Source: Lachnospiraceae bacterium (GTDB taxonomy: Bacteria > Bacillota > Clostridia > Lachnospirales > Lachnospiraceae). From it: 33,866 nt of DNA. The position numbers and the translations under genes are program-made. Within the stretch, counting starts at the first letter, position 1. Each line of letters begins with the position of its first letter. Below, piece by piece: positions 17,229-27,265 of this stretch. Where the stretch lies: contig JAFOVD010000002.1 of assembly GCA_017392525.1 (NCBI GenBank), positions 1 through 33,866 on the forward strand. The letters are read 5' to 3'. A model generated the notes under the pieces. It saw only the letters and a program-made list of their open reading frames with translations, did no database searches and was not told where the DNA came from.

Positions 17229-18041
17229 TTAAATTAATTCAAATTTTTTCATAGCATTGTAGATTCCATCATGATAAATATCGTCCGTAATATAATCTGC
17301 TGCCTTCTTGGCATCCTCAATAGCATTTCCCATAGCAACGCCGAGATTTGCATAGGAAAGCATATCCAGATCATTAGGTCCATCTCCAAAAGCTACAGAA
17401 TCTTCTCTTGAAAGACCATAATAATTCAATACATATTCCATTCCGGTGGCTTTGTTAACACCCTCAATGGTAATCTCTCCACTGTATAAATCATGAATGT
17501 CAAAACTTGAGAGTTCAACATGGAAATAATCCCCCAAGTATTCCTTGATATAATCAATTGCAAAATTGGAACGATTATAAAAAAGCTTTTCAACCGGCCC
17601 TAAACTTCTTAAATCCTCTACCGGATGAAACAGCGCAATATTGGCTTCCATCTGTTCATTATTACAACCTGCCAACAGAAAACGTTCCTTTGTCTTTTCA
17701 TAGCCGCTTTTCGTTGTATAGATTCCGTCTTTTGTCTGCACACCAAAACTGATATCTTCATGTTCAAACAAACTGAGGAAACGTTCTTCATGTTCCTGGT
17801 CAATCACTTCTTCGTGCATCAATTTTCCGCCAATCTCAATACAAGCGCCGGCAGCAGCTACGATTCCATCATACGGAAGTTCTTTCACCGGTCCAATAAG
17901 CTGTGTGCGTGATCTGCCACTGCAAAGAAAAATCTTATGTCCATTTGCTTTTGCCAGATTTATAGCTTTTTTAGTAGACTCTGAAATCCCTCCATCAAAA
18001 GGCACAAGCGTACCATCAATATCAAAAAATATGACTTTCAT
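17229..18041 (-). CDS. Cof-type HAD-IIB family phosphatase
   Basis: A 270-residue haloacid dehalogenase-fold phosphatase. From the ATG at 18039-18041 it begins MKVIFFDIDGTLVPFDG, with nucleophile Asp7 and acid/base Asp9. Motif II is FLCSGRSR. The C-terminal metal motif is SVAFGDGPNDLDMLSYANLG, followed by the usual GVAMGNAIEDAKKAADYIT of Cof proteins. The cap domain is of the C2B type by length and position. Substrates of such proteins (sugar phosphates, FMN, PLP) cannot be read from sequence. The frame extends 8 codons to a GTG at 18065, but AGGAAGG lies at proper spacing from the ATG chosen. The gene stands alone between two terminators; I see no convincing promoter in the 80 nt upstream. 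Confidence 0.92.
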   Translation of the reverse strand: MKVIFFDIDGTLVPFDGGISESTKKAINLAKANGHKIFLCSGRSRTQLIGPVKELPYDGIVAAAGACIEIGGKLMHEEVIDQEHEERFLSLFEHEDISFGVQTKDGIYTTKSGYEKTKERFLLAGCNNEQMEANIALFHPVEDLRSLGPVEKLFYNRSNFAIDYIKEYLGDYFHVELSSFDIHDLYSGEITIEGVNKATGMEYVLNYYGLSREDSVAFGDGPNDLDMLSYANLGVAMGNAIEDAKKAADYITDDIYHDGIYNAMKKFELI

Positions 18042-18123
18042 TCTTTTCACCTTCCTACTTTTCACTGTTTAATAATAACAGAATCCGGCGTTTATTCCCA
18101 GTGGTGTATTATCTTGAAACAAT

Positions 18124-18153
18124 AAAAAAGCCAGAGACGACTATTCGTCTCTG
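18124..18153 (-). terminator. Terminator of the ATP synthase operon
   Basis: Eight-bp perfect stem CAGAGACG/CGTCTCTG (18132-18139, 18146-18153) with a 6-nt loop. On the minus strand it is followed by GGC and then six Ts. It lies about 30 nt after the atpC stop. Confidence 0.9.
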
Positions 18154-18184
18154 ACTTTACCAACAGATTTATATAATGATACGA

Positions 18185-18619
18185 TCATTCACTGAAATTG
18201 ATACCATGCTTACCGCCGGATGCAACCTTCAGTCGAGCCATGGCTCTGGCAAGTGATGCAGAGGAATGATAGTATTCCTGAACACTCTGCTTCTGGCGCA
18301 TCTGCTCTTCTGCACGTTCCTTGGCAGCTTTTGCTCTGGCAATATCAATATCTTCCGGACGCTCAGCAGATTCCACAAGAAGAGTTACTCGGTTGTTGGC
18401 AATCTCTAAGAAACCTCTACCAATTACCGCTTTTCTCCACTCTGCACCTTCTGATTCCTGGAAACGAAGCTCACCATCATATACGGCAATAACCATATCT
18501 TCATGATGTGCAAGAATTTCCTTCTCACCATCGATTTCCGGGATAATCAGCGAACGAATCTGTCCCTTAAAGAACACTCCGTCTGCAGCTATGATCTTAG
18601 CATAATAAGTACTACTCAT
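18185..18619 (-). CDS. atpC: F1 ATP synthase epsilon subunit
   Basis: Central-stalk subunit that couples rotation and can inhibit ATP hydrolysis. The 144-residue protein has the N-terminal beta-sandwich (YYAKIIAADGVFFKGQIRSLIIPEIDGE, then LAHHEDMVIAVYDG). The C-terminal helical hairpin follows from about residue 90 (DIDIARAKAAKERAEEQMRQ). The length is slightly above the common 130-140. It is last in the operon, 14 nt after atpD, with a terminator close behind. Confidence 0.96.
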   Translation of the reverse strand: MSSTYYAKIIAADGVFFKGQIRSLIIPEIDGEKEILAHHEDMVIAVYDGELRFQESEGAEWRKAVIGRGFLEIANNRVTLLVESAERPEDIDIARAKAAKERAEEQMRQKQSVQEYYHSSASLARAMARLKVASGGKHGINFSE

Positions 18620-18633
18620 AGTTTCACTCTTCC

Positions 18634-20947
<2,314 letters not shown>

Positions 20948-20956
20948 AGTATCACC

Positions 20957-22483
20957 TTACACTTCAGCTTCTACGAGGTTTCTGCTCTTCTTGTATTCCT
21001 CTGCAGCAGCAAGAATATCAGATACGATTTCGTCATTGATGGCTTTCTCGCTCTCAATTCTCTCACCGATTGCCGCATGAGTGCTGTCCATAAAGGACAG
21101 AACATCTGCCTGAGCTTCCTTAACCTTATTTGTATCAAACAAATCAAAGAAATTATGATTTGCAAGAATCAATGTCATAACCTGTTCATGCAATGCCATT
21201 GGCTTGCAAAGTGGCTGCTTCAGGAGCTGCATCAGAGCGGAACCATGCTTCAGCTGTGCCTTGGTCTGGTCATCCAAATCAGATGCGAACTGTGTGAAGA
21301 CTTCCATTTCTCTAAACTGAGCCAGGTCAATACGAAGAGAACCGGAAGATTTCTTCATAGCCTTAGTCTGAGCTGCACCACCTACACGGGATACAGATAA
21401 ACCAACGTTAACAGCAGGTCTCATACCCTCGAAGAACAGATTTGACTCAAGGAAAATCTGACCATCTGTAATAGAAATAACATTGGTAGGAATATATGCA
21501 GATACATCGCCGGCCTGTGTTTCGATGATTGGAAGGGCTGTCATAGAACCTCCACCAAGTTCATCAGAAAGACGACTGGAACGCTCCAACAATCTTGAAT
21601 GTAAGTAGAATACATCACCAGGGTATGCTTCACGTCCCGGAGATCTCTCTAACAGAAGAGAAATCGCACGATAAGCAACCGCATGCTTTGATAAATCATC
21701 ATATACAATCAAAACATCCTTGCCCTTTGCCATGAAATATTCACCAAGTGCTGTGCCGGCATATGGTGCAATATACTGCAAAGATGCAGGATCGGAAGCT
21801 GTGGAAGAAAGTACAATTGAGTACTCCATAGCTCCGTGTTTTTCTAACATAGATACTACTTTAGCAACAGTAGATGCTTTCTGACCGATTGCAACATAGA
21901 TACAGATTACATCCTTGCCCTTCTGATTCAAAATTGTGTCTGTTGCGATACTTGTCTTACCTGTCTGACGATCACCGATAATCAATTCTCGCTGTCCACG
22001 ACCAATTGGGAACATTGAATCAATAGCCAAGATACCTGTTTCCATAGGGGTATCTACCGATTTACGATCTACAATACCAGGGGCTTCATTTTCGATTGGA
22101 TTATATCCATCTGCTTTAATTTCGCCCTTGCCATCTACAGGTTCACCAAGTGCATTGATAACACGTCCTACAAACGCATCGCCTACCGGGATACCTGCTT
22201 TTTTCTTTGTTCTTGAGACACGAGTTCCTTCTTTAATACCGGTATCTCTACCGAAGAGGATAACACCAATTTCATTCTGGCGGATATCCTGAACCATGCC
22301 CTTAACTCCATTATCGAAAATAACGATTTCGCCATACATGGCATGATCGATTCCGTAAACAGTTACGATTCCGTCACCTACCCAGATGACTTCACCGGTT
22401 TCACGGCTTTCTTCATTCCATTCGAAATCTTCAATTTCCTGTCTAATAATGGAGATAATATCTGTAGCGCTTATTGCTCCCAC
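20957..22483 (-). CDS. atpA: F1 ATP synthase alpha subunit (GTG start)
   Basis: Non-catalytic nucleotide-binding subunit of F1. The 508-residue protein has P-loop GDRQTGKT at 170-177, preceded by the typical [35 protein letters not shown] and the C-terminal helical domain follow. The first possible GTG (22492) overlaps the Shine-Dalgarno sequence itself, so the GTG at 22481-22483, 8 nt behind AGGAGG, is chosen. It gives [20 protein letters not shown]. The gap to the atpH stop is then 5 nt. Confidence 0.96.
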   Translation of the reverse strand: MGAISATDIISIIRQEIEDFEWNEESRETGEVIWVGDGIVTVYGIDHAMYGEIVIFDNGVKGMVQDIRQNEIGVILFGRDTGIKEGTRVSRTKKKAGIPVGDAFVGRVINALGEPVDGKGEIKADGYNPIENEAPGIVDRKSVDTPMETGILAIDSMFPIGRGQRELIIGDRQTGKTSIATDTILNQKGKDVICIYVAIGQKASTVAKVVSMLEKHGAMEYSIVLSSTASDPASLQYIAPYAGTALGEYFMAKGKDVLIVYDDLSKHAVAYRAISLLLERSPGREAYPGDVFYLHSRLLERSSRLSDELGGGSMTALPIIETQAGDVSAYIPTNVISITDGQIFLESNLFFEGMRPAVNVGLSVSRVGGAAQTKAMKKSSGSLRIDLAQFREMEVFTQFASDLDDQTKAQLKHGSALMQLLKQPLCKPMALHEQVMTLILANHNFFDLFDTNKVKEAQADVLSFMDSTHAAIGERIESEKAINDEIVSDILAAAEEYKKSRNLVEAEV

Positions 22484-22488
22484 AGAGT

Positions 22489-23013
22489 TCACCTCCTGCT
22501 TAATTTATTTTCTAACTGCTTCAAATATCCTTCATAACTTCGATCCAGTTCATGATGATCAACGCGGATTACATATCCACCCATAATCTCTGGATCTACT
22601 CTAAGATTCATCTGAATCTCAGAATCCGGATACTGTTCTCTCAATAACTTCTGAATCTCATCCATGCGCTCTGCACTTGGATCCTTGTCCACAATGACCT
22701 CCGGACGCACTACATGATGTTCTCTATCCCATCGATTGCGATATGCCAGAAGAATATCTGATATCTCATCGATTTCACCGATTTTGCACATCATCTTTAC
22801 GAAGTTATTACAGAGCTTGTTCATGCCTGTTTTCTCTGCAAGATTATCACAGATGTTCCATTTCTTATCCAAGGAAATGGTAGGGCTGGACAATACGTCA
22901 ATCAGCTCCTGAGAAGAAAAAATCTCTTCCAATAATTCCCAGTCAGAAATCTGATCTGTGAGATCGTACAGGGCTTTCGCCATATTAATTGCTTCCTGCG
23001 TCACTCTGATCAC
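22489..23013 (-). CDS. atpH: F1 ATP synthase delta subunit
   Basis: Peripheral-stalk (OSCP-like) subunit holding F1 to the b subunits. The frame gives 174 residues. The N-terminal helical domain contains the NMAKALYDL pattern, matching YAKALFdL of the family. The C-terminal segment [22 protein letters not shown] is the delta signature. The start is uncertain. A GTG at 23013 gives the usual few residues before AKALYDL but has a weak ribosome site and overlaps atpF by 29 nt. An ATG at 22983 has AGGA 10 nt upstream and begins 1 nt after the atpF stop, but would shorten helix 1. I prefer the longer form on homology grounds. Confidence 0.88.
   Translation of the reverse strand: MIRVTQEAINMAKALYDLTDQISDWELLEEIFSSQELIDVLSSPTISLDKKWNICDNLAEKTGMNKLCNNFVKMMCKIGEIDEISDILLAYRNRWDREHHVVRPEVIVDKDPSAERMDEIQKLLREQYPDSEIQMNLRVDPEIMGGYVIRVDHHELDRSYEGYLKQLENKLSRR
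22492..22497 (-). promoter_or_regulatory. Ribosome-binding site deciding the GTG start of atpA
   Basis: AGGAGG on the minus strand, 8 nt before GTG 22483 and overlapping the alternative GTG at 22492. It begins just ahead of the TGA stop of atpH. Confidence 0.75.
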
Positions 23014-23434
23014 CTGTCTTTATAATCTTTCTTGCTGCAGCAATTGCCAGCTTGGAGATTTCGTCTTTAACGCTCTCTTCCGCGCGTCTCTGCTCTGCAG
23101 CAATATCAGCTTTCGCTTTATCCAGCATCTTTTCAGATTCTAAACGAGCCTCATCCAGTAACTTCTCGCGTTCCTGTTCAGCTCGATCCTTCGCTTCATT
23201 TACCATCTGCTCTGCAGTCTTTGAAGCATCTCGCAGCTTATCCTGATAGTCCTTCTTCAGGTTCATGGCAGACTCTTCTGCACTCTTGGCACTAGCAAAC
23301 TGCGCCTGAACCATCTCTTCTCTCTTATTCAAAACTTCCATAATCGGTTTGAATAAGAACATCTTAAGTCCTACAAAAAGTACGAGGATGTTAATAATGG
23401 TAAAAATAAACGTTGGTAATGATGTATTAATCAT
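22985..23434 (-). CDS. atpF: Fo ATP synthase subunit b
   Basis: Peripheral-stalk subunit. The 149-residue protein has one N-terminal membrane helix (about 8-28, TFIFTIINILVLFVGLKMFL). The family motif LFKPIMEVLNKREEMV follows. Then comes a long charged, Ala-rich right-handed coiled-coil region (for example AEQMVNEAKDRAEQEREKLL) that extends to contact delta. Start ATG at 23432-23434 follows GAAGGAG at about 7 nt. It is 58 nt after atpE and reaches into the atpH start region. Length is slightly shorter than the usual 156-170 but complete. Confidence 0.95.
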   Translation of the reverse strand: MINTSLPTFIFTIINILVLFVGLKMFLFKPIMEVLNKREEMVQAQFASAKSAEESAMNLKKDYQDKLRDASKTAEQMVNEAKDRAEQEREKLLDEARLESEKMLDKAKADIAAEQRRAEESVKDEISKLAIAAARKIIKTGDQSDAGSN

Positions 23435-23492
23435 ATTCTTACTCCTTCTATCCTACGAACTTCCAAATCTATCTTTCCGAAGGAAAAATAAA

Positions 23493-23723
23493 TTAGCCAA
23501 GCATAAGGATAATAAGAAGAGCTACTACGAAACCGTAGATAGCTGTTGCTTCGGCAAGAGCACAACCAAGAAGTAAGTTCTTAGAAATCTTGCTTTCAGC
23601 CTCTGGCTGTCTAGCGATTGCATCTACTGCTGAGCTAGTTGCCTTACCGATACCAATACCGGCACCAATACCTGTTAATACTGCTACACCTGCACCAATT
23701 GCTACAAATAATCCTGTTGACAT
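23493..23723 (-). CDS. atpE: Fo ATP synthase subunit c
   Basis: Ring-forming proteolipid of the rotor. The 76-residue protein has two membrane helices joined by the polar loop [13 protein letters not shown]. The glycine zipper AGIGIGKA is in helix 1, and the ion-binding carboxylate Glu58 is in LAEATAIYG of helix 2. At the positions that hold Gln and Ser in sodium-binding rings (Ilyobacter-type GQG and AES) this protein has Ile25 and Ala59. This favours proton coupling by comparison with known families. The AAGGAG site precedes ATG 23723. Confidence 0.96.
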   Translation of the reverse strand: MSTGLFVAIGAGVAVLTGIGAGIGIGKATSSAVDAIARQPEAESKISKNLLLGCALAEATAIYGFVVALLIILMLG

Positions 23724-23763
23724 AATAAATATCTCCTTTTAACTCAAAATAATATCTTTTTCG

Positions 23764-24450
23764 CTACTCCATTGCTTCCTTCATAAATAAACCTGTAAGG
23801 AATACAAAAACATAAGCTTGAATCAGTCCATCAAAAATATCAAAGTATAGACTGAATACTACTGGGACAACCGCTGGAACAACAAGTTTTAAAAGTTCCA
23901 TGATTACAAACGCACCTAGGACATTACCGAATAGTCGCATACACAGTGACAACGGTTTAATAAAGAGTTCTAGAATGTTGATCGGCATAATGATTGGTAT
24001 AGGCTCAACAAAGCTCTTAAGCCATCCTTTGCCGCCCTTCTTACGGAAACCGGAAACGTTAATGAGGATAATACTCATGATTGCCAGTGCCGCAGTTACA
24101 TTTACATCTTTTGTAGGTGGTTTAAATCCAATCATACCAATTAGATTTGCGATTCCGATGTATACCATAACTGCCATCAGGTAAAAATAGTACTCTTTAC
24201 CTTCGCCACCCATAATATCATCGAAGAAATCGTAGAGCCACTTGACGGATCCTTCAAGGGCAAGCTGCTTCTTGCTTGGATTCTCCACACTTAAGTTTCG
24301 AACCAATATAAAACAGAGCAAGAATAGTACTGCCATGATAATCCAAGTAACTACAACGGATTCCGAAACCGGAATCCCTCCGAATAAAGGAATTGTAAAA
24401 ACGGTCTCACAGTTTAGCTCTTCCAGTAGATTTTCTACAAGAGCATCCAT
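23764..24450 (-). CDS. atpB: Fo ATP synthase subunit a
   Basis: Membrane stator carrying the ion half-channels. The 228-residue protein has five to six hydrophobic segments. The essential Arg172 lies in SLCMRLFGNVLGA, and the C-terminal helix GLIQAYVFVFLTGLFMKEAM is conserved. The frame is open up to a GTG at 24492. GGGAGG lies 7 nt before ATG 24450, and a -10 box sits inside the extension, so the ATG is chosen. It is the first gene of atpBEFHAGDC. The small atpI gene found before atpB in many species is not present in the 400 bp upstream. Confidence 0.95.
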   Translation of the reverse strand: MDALVENLLEELNCETVFTIPLFGGIPVSESVVVTWIIMAVLFLLCFILVRNLSVENPSKKQLALEGSVKWLYDFFDDIMGGEGKEYYFYLMAVMVYIGIANLIGMIGFKPPTKDVNVTAALAIMSIILINVSGFRKKGGKGWLKSFVEPIPIIMPINILELFIKPLSLCMRLFGNVLGAFVIMELLKLVVPAVVPVVFSLYFDIFDGLIQAYVFVFLTGLFMKEAME

Positions 24451-24482
24451 CTGCTTTCCTCCCTTCCTATTTCGATGTATTG

Positions 24483-24510
24483 ATTTTAGCACCGCCGGGA
24501 ATTAAGTCAA
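24483..24510 (-). promoter_or_regulatory. Probable main promoter of the atp operon
   Basis: On the minus strand TTGACT, 16 bp, TAAAAT, with TG one base before the -10 (extended -10). The leader to the atpB ATG would be about 27-30 nt and contains the GGGAGG ribosome site. Confidence 0.7.
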
Positions 24511-24596
24511 TCACTTGGACTGACCACTCGTCAGTGTCTAATTTCCTTAATTTTTCTTCTTTTTTGCACAATTTTAACAATTTATCGGCTCAAGTT

Positions 24597-24612
24597 TTGT
24601 GAATACTCACAA
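24597..24612. promoter_or_regulatory. Perfect 16-bp palindrome TTGTGA-N4-TCACAA
   Basis: Arms TTGTGA and TCACAA are exact inverse complements around ATAC. It lies about 90 bp upstream of the main atp -35. The half-sites resemble Rex and Crp/Fnr operators, but the centre is 4 and not 6 bp, so the factor is unknown. Confidence 0.5.
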
Positions 24613-24637
24613 TTACATTTTTTTGATAAAACTGTTG

Positions 24638-24656
24638 AAGCGCAAAAAATGCGCTT
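24638..24656. repeat. Hairpin AAGCGCA-A5-TGCGCTT
   Basis: Seven-bp perfect stem around five As, the only GC-rich patch in an AT-rich spacer. No long T run follows on either strand, so it is not a standard terminator. Confidence 0.6.
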
Positions 24657-24688
24657 TACTTTGCAAAATTGACCATAGTTTTTCTATA

Positions 24689-24718
24689 TATACGTAGATT
24701 TTTGTAAAAAAGTGTCAA
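24689..24718 (-). promoter_or_regulatory. Possible distal atp promoter
   Basis: A perfect TTGACA (24713-24718 on the minus strand) is followed by CGTATA at 18 bp or TATATA at 20 bp. Spacing and -10 are poor, so it is tentative. If used, it would give a leader of over 200 nt carrying the hairpin and palindrome. Confidence 0.35.
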
Positions 24719-24771
24719 AGCTGTTGTATTTTATCGAATTGTTTGTTAAAATCCGACGATTATATACAAGA

Positions 24772-24811
24772 AATGGCGATAGCCCTAGTAAATACAAGGA
24801 TTATCGCCATT
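24772..24811 (-). terminator. Long stem-loop after mecA, possible terminator
   Basis: Ten-bp perfect arms AATGGCGATA (24772-24781) and TATCGCCATT (24802-24811), with inner CCT/AGG pairing. The T tract after it on the minus strand is weak (TTTCTTGTAT). It lies about 90 nt after the mecA stop, between that gene and the atp region. Confidence 0.55.
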
Positions 24812-24903
24812 GACAATTCATATTCAATTTTAATAATTAGGGTATTTTGGAATACAATTTACACAATTTGACGTCCATCCCCTATTTATTAAACTTTTAT
24901 TAA

Positions 24904-25647
24904 CTACAATTTCTGAAGGACTTCTAATGCATTTCCATGAACCAGACACTGTCCATGCTCCACAATACTAAGTGACTCCGGTGTCTCATAATACATCTTG
25001 TCACAGTACTCACCGAATGCAAATGCCAGACGCGCTACGTCCTTTCTCGGTGCATTTAAAGGAAGCTTCAGATAGTAAGTTCCACGGTACTTATAAAGAG
25101 AGGACTCATTATTCTGAAGTTCCTCTGCAATATGTGCAAGACGCATTGCCTTGTCCATGCTCTTAAACTCCATCCAGATAGTGGTTTCCAACATTTCTTC
25201 AGGAGATTCCTTGCCATCTTCTTTCTTATGGCTCTTTTTACTATCTTCCTTGTCAAAGACTTCCGGCTTCCACTTTGATACAAGCGCATCGTCAATCTCT
25301 GTTCTGCGGATGCGACCGGCCTCGCCTTCACTCTCCTCAATCATTTCTTTGATATCCTTGATGGAATCCTTGAATTGAGAAATCATATGGTTAATAGCTG
25401 ACTGTGCATCATCCGTAATCATCATGGAAACATCTCCGGAAGGAGTCACTGTAAGCTGTACATTAATTGATTCTGCATCCGTCTTGAAATCCAGCTCCTC
25501 GTCCGCTTCATGAAGAACATAGCGAAGGAATGATTCCGCCTTCTCTCGGTCATCCATTAAATCATCGATACCGATGCCATGCTCATCCATTTCTTCCTTG
25601 GAAATGATACAGCGTATAGAATTTTCGTCTAATCTCCTAAATTTCAT
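24904..25647 (-). CDS. mecA: Adaptor protein MecA
   Basis: MecA-family adaptors deliver substrates to the ClpC/ClpP protease. The 247-residue protein has the N-terminal substrate-binding part (MKFRRLDENSIRCIISKEEM, then DLMDDREKAESFLRYVLHEA). A highly charged linker at about 110-155 (EDSKKSHKKEDGKESPEE) follows. The C-terminal Clp-binding domain contains MDKAMRLAHIAEELQNNESS and SSLYKYRGTYYLKLPLNAP. Start ATG at 25645-25647 has AAGGGGTGG upstream. It follows lysA by 11 nt, so the two share a transcript. A competence or sporulation role, known for Bacillus MecA, cannot be assumed here. Confidence 0.93.
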   Translation of the reverse strand: MKFRRLDENSIRCIISKEEMDEHGIGIDDLMDDREKAESFLRYVLHEADEELDFKTDAESINVQLTVTPSGDVSMMITDDAQSAINHMISQFKDSIKDIKEMIEESEGEAGRIRRTEIDDALVSKWKPEVFDKEDSKKSHKKEDGKESPEEMLETTIWMEFKSMDKAMRLAHIAEELQNNESSLYKYRGTYYLKLPLNAPRKDVARLAFAFGEYCDKMYYETPESLSIVEHGQCLVHGNALEVLQKL

Positions 25648-25658
25648 GTTACCACCCC

Positions 25659-26942
25659 TTATTTTTTAAGGTCAAAATCTATTTCCTTATATATCGGAAA
25701 ACAATCCAAAGTTCTGAAGTAATCTCTGGCAGTTTGTGCTCTACGAATCATTTCATAAGATCCGTCCTCATGTAAGAGAACCTCTGCTGACCAGAGTCTT
25801 CCGTTATAGTTATATCCCATGGAAGAACCGTGAGCCCCCGTATCGTGAATAAAGAGAAGATCTCCCTTTTCAATCTCAGGAAGCATACGGTCAATCGCAA
25901 ATTTATCATTATTCTCACAAAGAGAACCTGTAACATCATACATGTGATCACATGGCGCATCTTCCTTGCCCATGACAGTAATATGATGATATGCACCATA
26001 CATTGCAGGACGCATAAGATTTGCCGCACAGGCATCTACACCAATATATTCCTTATATGTATGCTTCTCGTGAATCGCTCTGGTAACCAGTGCTCCATAA
26101 GGTCCCATCATGAAACGACCCATCTCTGTGAAAATCTTAATATCTCCCATACCTGCCGGTACAAGAATCTCATCGTAGACCTTGTGCACGCCTTCACCGA
26201 TTGCATAGATATCATTCGGTGTCTGATCCGGACGATATGGGATACCAACGCCACCGGAAAGATTGATGAAATCAAACTTGCATCCGGTTTCCTTGGAAAT
26301 CTCGACAACAAGCTCAAATAATGTCTTGGCCAGTGCCGGATAATAATCATTCGTTACAGTATTACTTACAAGAAATGCATGAATTCCAAAGTGTTTTGCA
26401 CCTTTCTGCTTCAAAATCTTATAAGCTTCCACAATCTGTTCTCTGGTCATACCATACTTTGCATCTCCAGGGTTATCCATGATACCATTGCTGACTTCAT
26501 AGACTCCACCCGGATTGAAACGACAACAGATTGTTTCCGGAATATAGCCCAGTGTATCCTCTAAGAACTGTACATGTGTAAAGTCATCCAGATTGATAAT
26601 TGCACCCAGCTTATCCGCATAAACAAATTCTTCTGCAGGGGTATCATTGGATGAAAACATAATCTCATGACCATGAAAACCGGCTGCATCAGACAACATC
26701 AGTTCTGTAATACTAGAACAATCAACACCGCAACCATATTCTTGCAAAATCTGCATAAGAACAGGATTCGGATTTGCCTTTACAGCAAAATACTCTTTAA
26801 AGCCGGGATTCCATGCAAATGCTTCCCGGACAGCCTTGGCATTGTCACGCATTCCCTTTTCATCATAGATATGAAAGGGGGTTGGAATCTCTTTAATAAT
26901 TTCTTCCAGCTTCTCTTTTGTTGTAAATGGTGTTTTCTTCAC
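25659..26942 (-). CDS. lysA: Diaminopimelate decarboxylase-type PLP enzyme (GTG start)
   Basis: Fold-type III PLP decarboxylase, most likely forming lysine from meso-diaminopimelate. The 427-residue protein has the PLP-binding Lys55 in YFAVKANPNP. The CCRFNPGGVYEVSNGI and FINLSGGVGIPYRPDQ segments form the phosphate and substrate side of the barrel. The C-terminal domain has DVTGSLCENNDKFA, where most family members show CESGD: the Cys and Glu are kept but the next two residues are Asn-Asn. This looks like a subgroup variant; a related carboxyamine decarboxylase cannot be excluded. The start is GTG at 26940-26942 with AGAGG upstream and a strong promoter just before. mecA follows after 11 nt. 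Confidence 0.87.
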   Translation of the reverse strand: MKKTPFTTKEKLEEIIKEIPTPFHIYDEKGMRDNAKAVREAFAWNPGFKEYFAVKANPNPVLMQILQEYGCGVDCSSITELMLSDAAGFHGHEIMFSSNDTPAEEFVYADKLGAIINLDDFTHVQFLEDTLGYIPETICCRFNPGGVYEVSNGIMDNPGDAKYGMTREQIVEAYKILKQKGAKHFGIHAFLVSNTVTNDYYPALAKTLFELVVEISKETGCKFDFINLSGGVGIPYRPDQTPNDIYAIGEGVHKVYDEILVPAGMGDIKIFTEMGRFMMGPYGALVTRAIHEKHTYKEYIGVDACAANLMRPAMYGAYHHITVMGKEDAPCDHMYDVTGSLCENNDKFAIDRMLPEIEKGDLLFIHDTGAHGSSMGYNYNGRLWSAEVLLHEDGSYEMIRRAQTARDYFRTLDCFPIYKEIDFDLKK

Positions 26943-26988
26943 TGTTCAAATCCTCTTTTCTTTGTAATCTCTTTTCCTTTTTCCATGT

Positions 26989-27017
26989 ACTATAACTGTT
27001 ATTTTCAGTTGTGTCAA
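26989..27017 (-). promoter_or_regulatory. Promoter of lysA-mecA
   Basis: On the minus strand a perfect TTGACA, exactly 17 bp, TATAGT (5 of 6). It lies immediately after the tRNA-Leu terminator and about 50 nt before the lysA GTG. It is one of the best promoter matches in the window. Confidence 0.8.
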
Positions 27018-27020
27018 ATC

Positions 27021-27049
27021 AAAAAAGGACACCGACAAGCGGTGTCCCA
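27021..27049 (-). terminator. Terminator of tRNA-Leu
   Basis: Eight-bp perfect stem GGACACCG/CGGTGTCC (27027-27034, 27040-27047) with a 5-nt loop and six Ts on the minus strand. It begins 7 nt past the tRNA 3' end. Confidence 0.93.
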
Positions 27050-27055
27050 AAATCA

Positions 27056-27139
27056 TGCAGGAGAAGGGACTTGAACCCTCACAATGTTGCCATCGTCAGA
27101 TTTTGAGTCTGATGCGTCTGCCAATTCCGCCACTCCTGC
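27056..27139 (-). tRNA. tRNA-Leu (anticodon CAA)
   Basis: An 84-nt type II tRNA. The acceptor stem GCAGGAG/CTCCTGC is perfect. The anticodon stem TCAGA/TCTGA encloses the loop CTCAAAA, giving anticodon CAA, which reads UUG. A long variable arm typical of leucine tRNAs follows, and the T arm has GGTTCAAGTC. The discriminator is A and CCA is not encoded. It is a single-gene unit with its own promoter and terminator, between lysA and the divergent amylase gene. Confidence 0.97.
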
Positions 27140-27176
27140 AGATATATGTAATTCGTCTCCTTGCGTCGACTTTGTA

Positions 27177-27205
27177 AGTCTAGCATATTGAATATGAAAT
27201 TGCAA
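27177..27205 (-). promoter_or_regulatory. Promoter of tRNA-Leu
   Basis: On the minus strand TTGCAA, 17 bp, TAGACT (4 of 6). The -10 ends about 37 bp before the tRNA 5' end. The spacer is correct and no better candidate exists. Confidence 0.55.
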
Positions 27206-27217
27206 CAATTTCCTAAT

Positions 27218-27223
27218 TATAAT
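27218..27223 (+). promoter_or_regulatory. Possible -10 box of the GH13 gene
   Basis: A perfect TATAAT lies 43 nt before the GH13 ATG, in the 126-bp divergent region shared with tRNA-Leu. No convincing -35 is found at 16-18 bp, so an activator or another start site may be used. Confidence 0.35.
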
Positions 27224-27265
27224 TTTAGTGTTACACTATATATAGTTTTTGAGGAGGAAAAATAT

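Larger units (their letters stand above)
24511..24771. other. Gene-free AT-rich region upstream of atpB
   Basis: No open frame of credible length or ribosome site is seen here on either strand. It holds a 16-bp perfect palindrome, a 7-bp GC-rich hairpin and a possible second promoter, each listed separately. Confidence 0.7.

Noticed and set aside
24597-24612. Definite assignment of the atp palindrome to Rex or CRP
   Set aside because: Both consensus operators need a longer centre between the half-sites; only the general palindrome is claimed.
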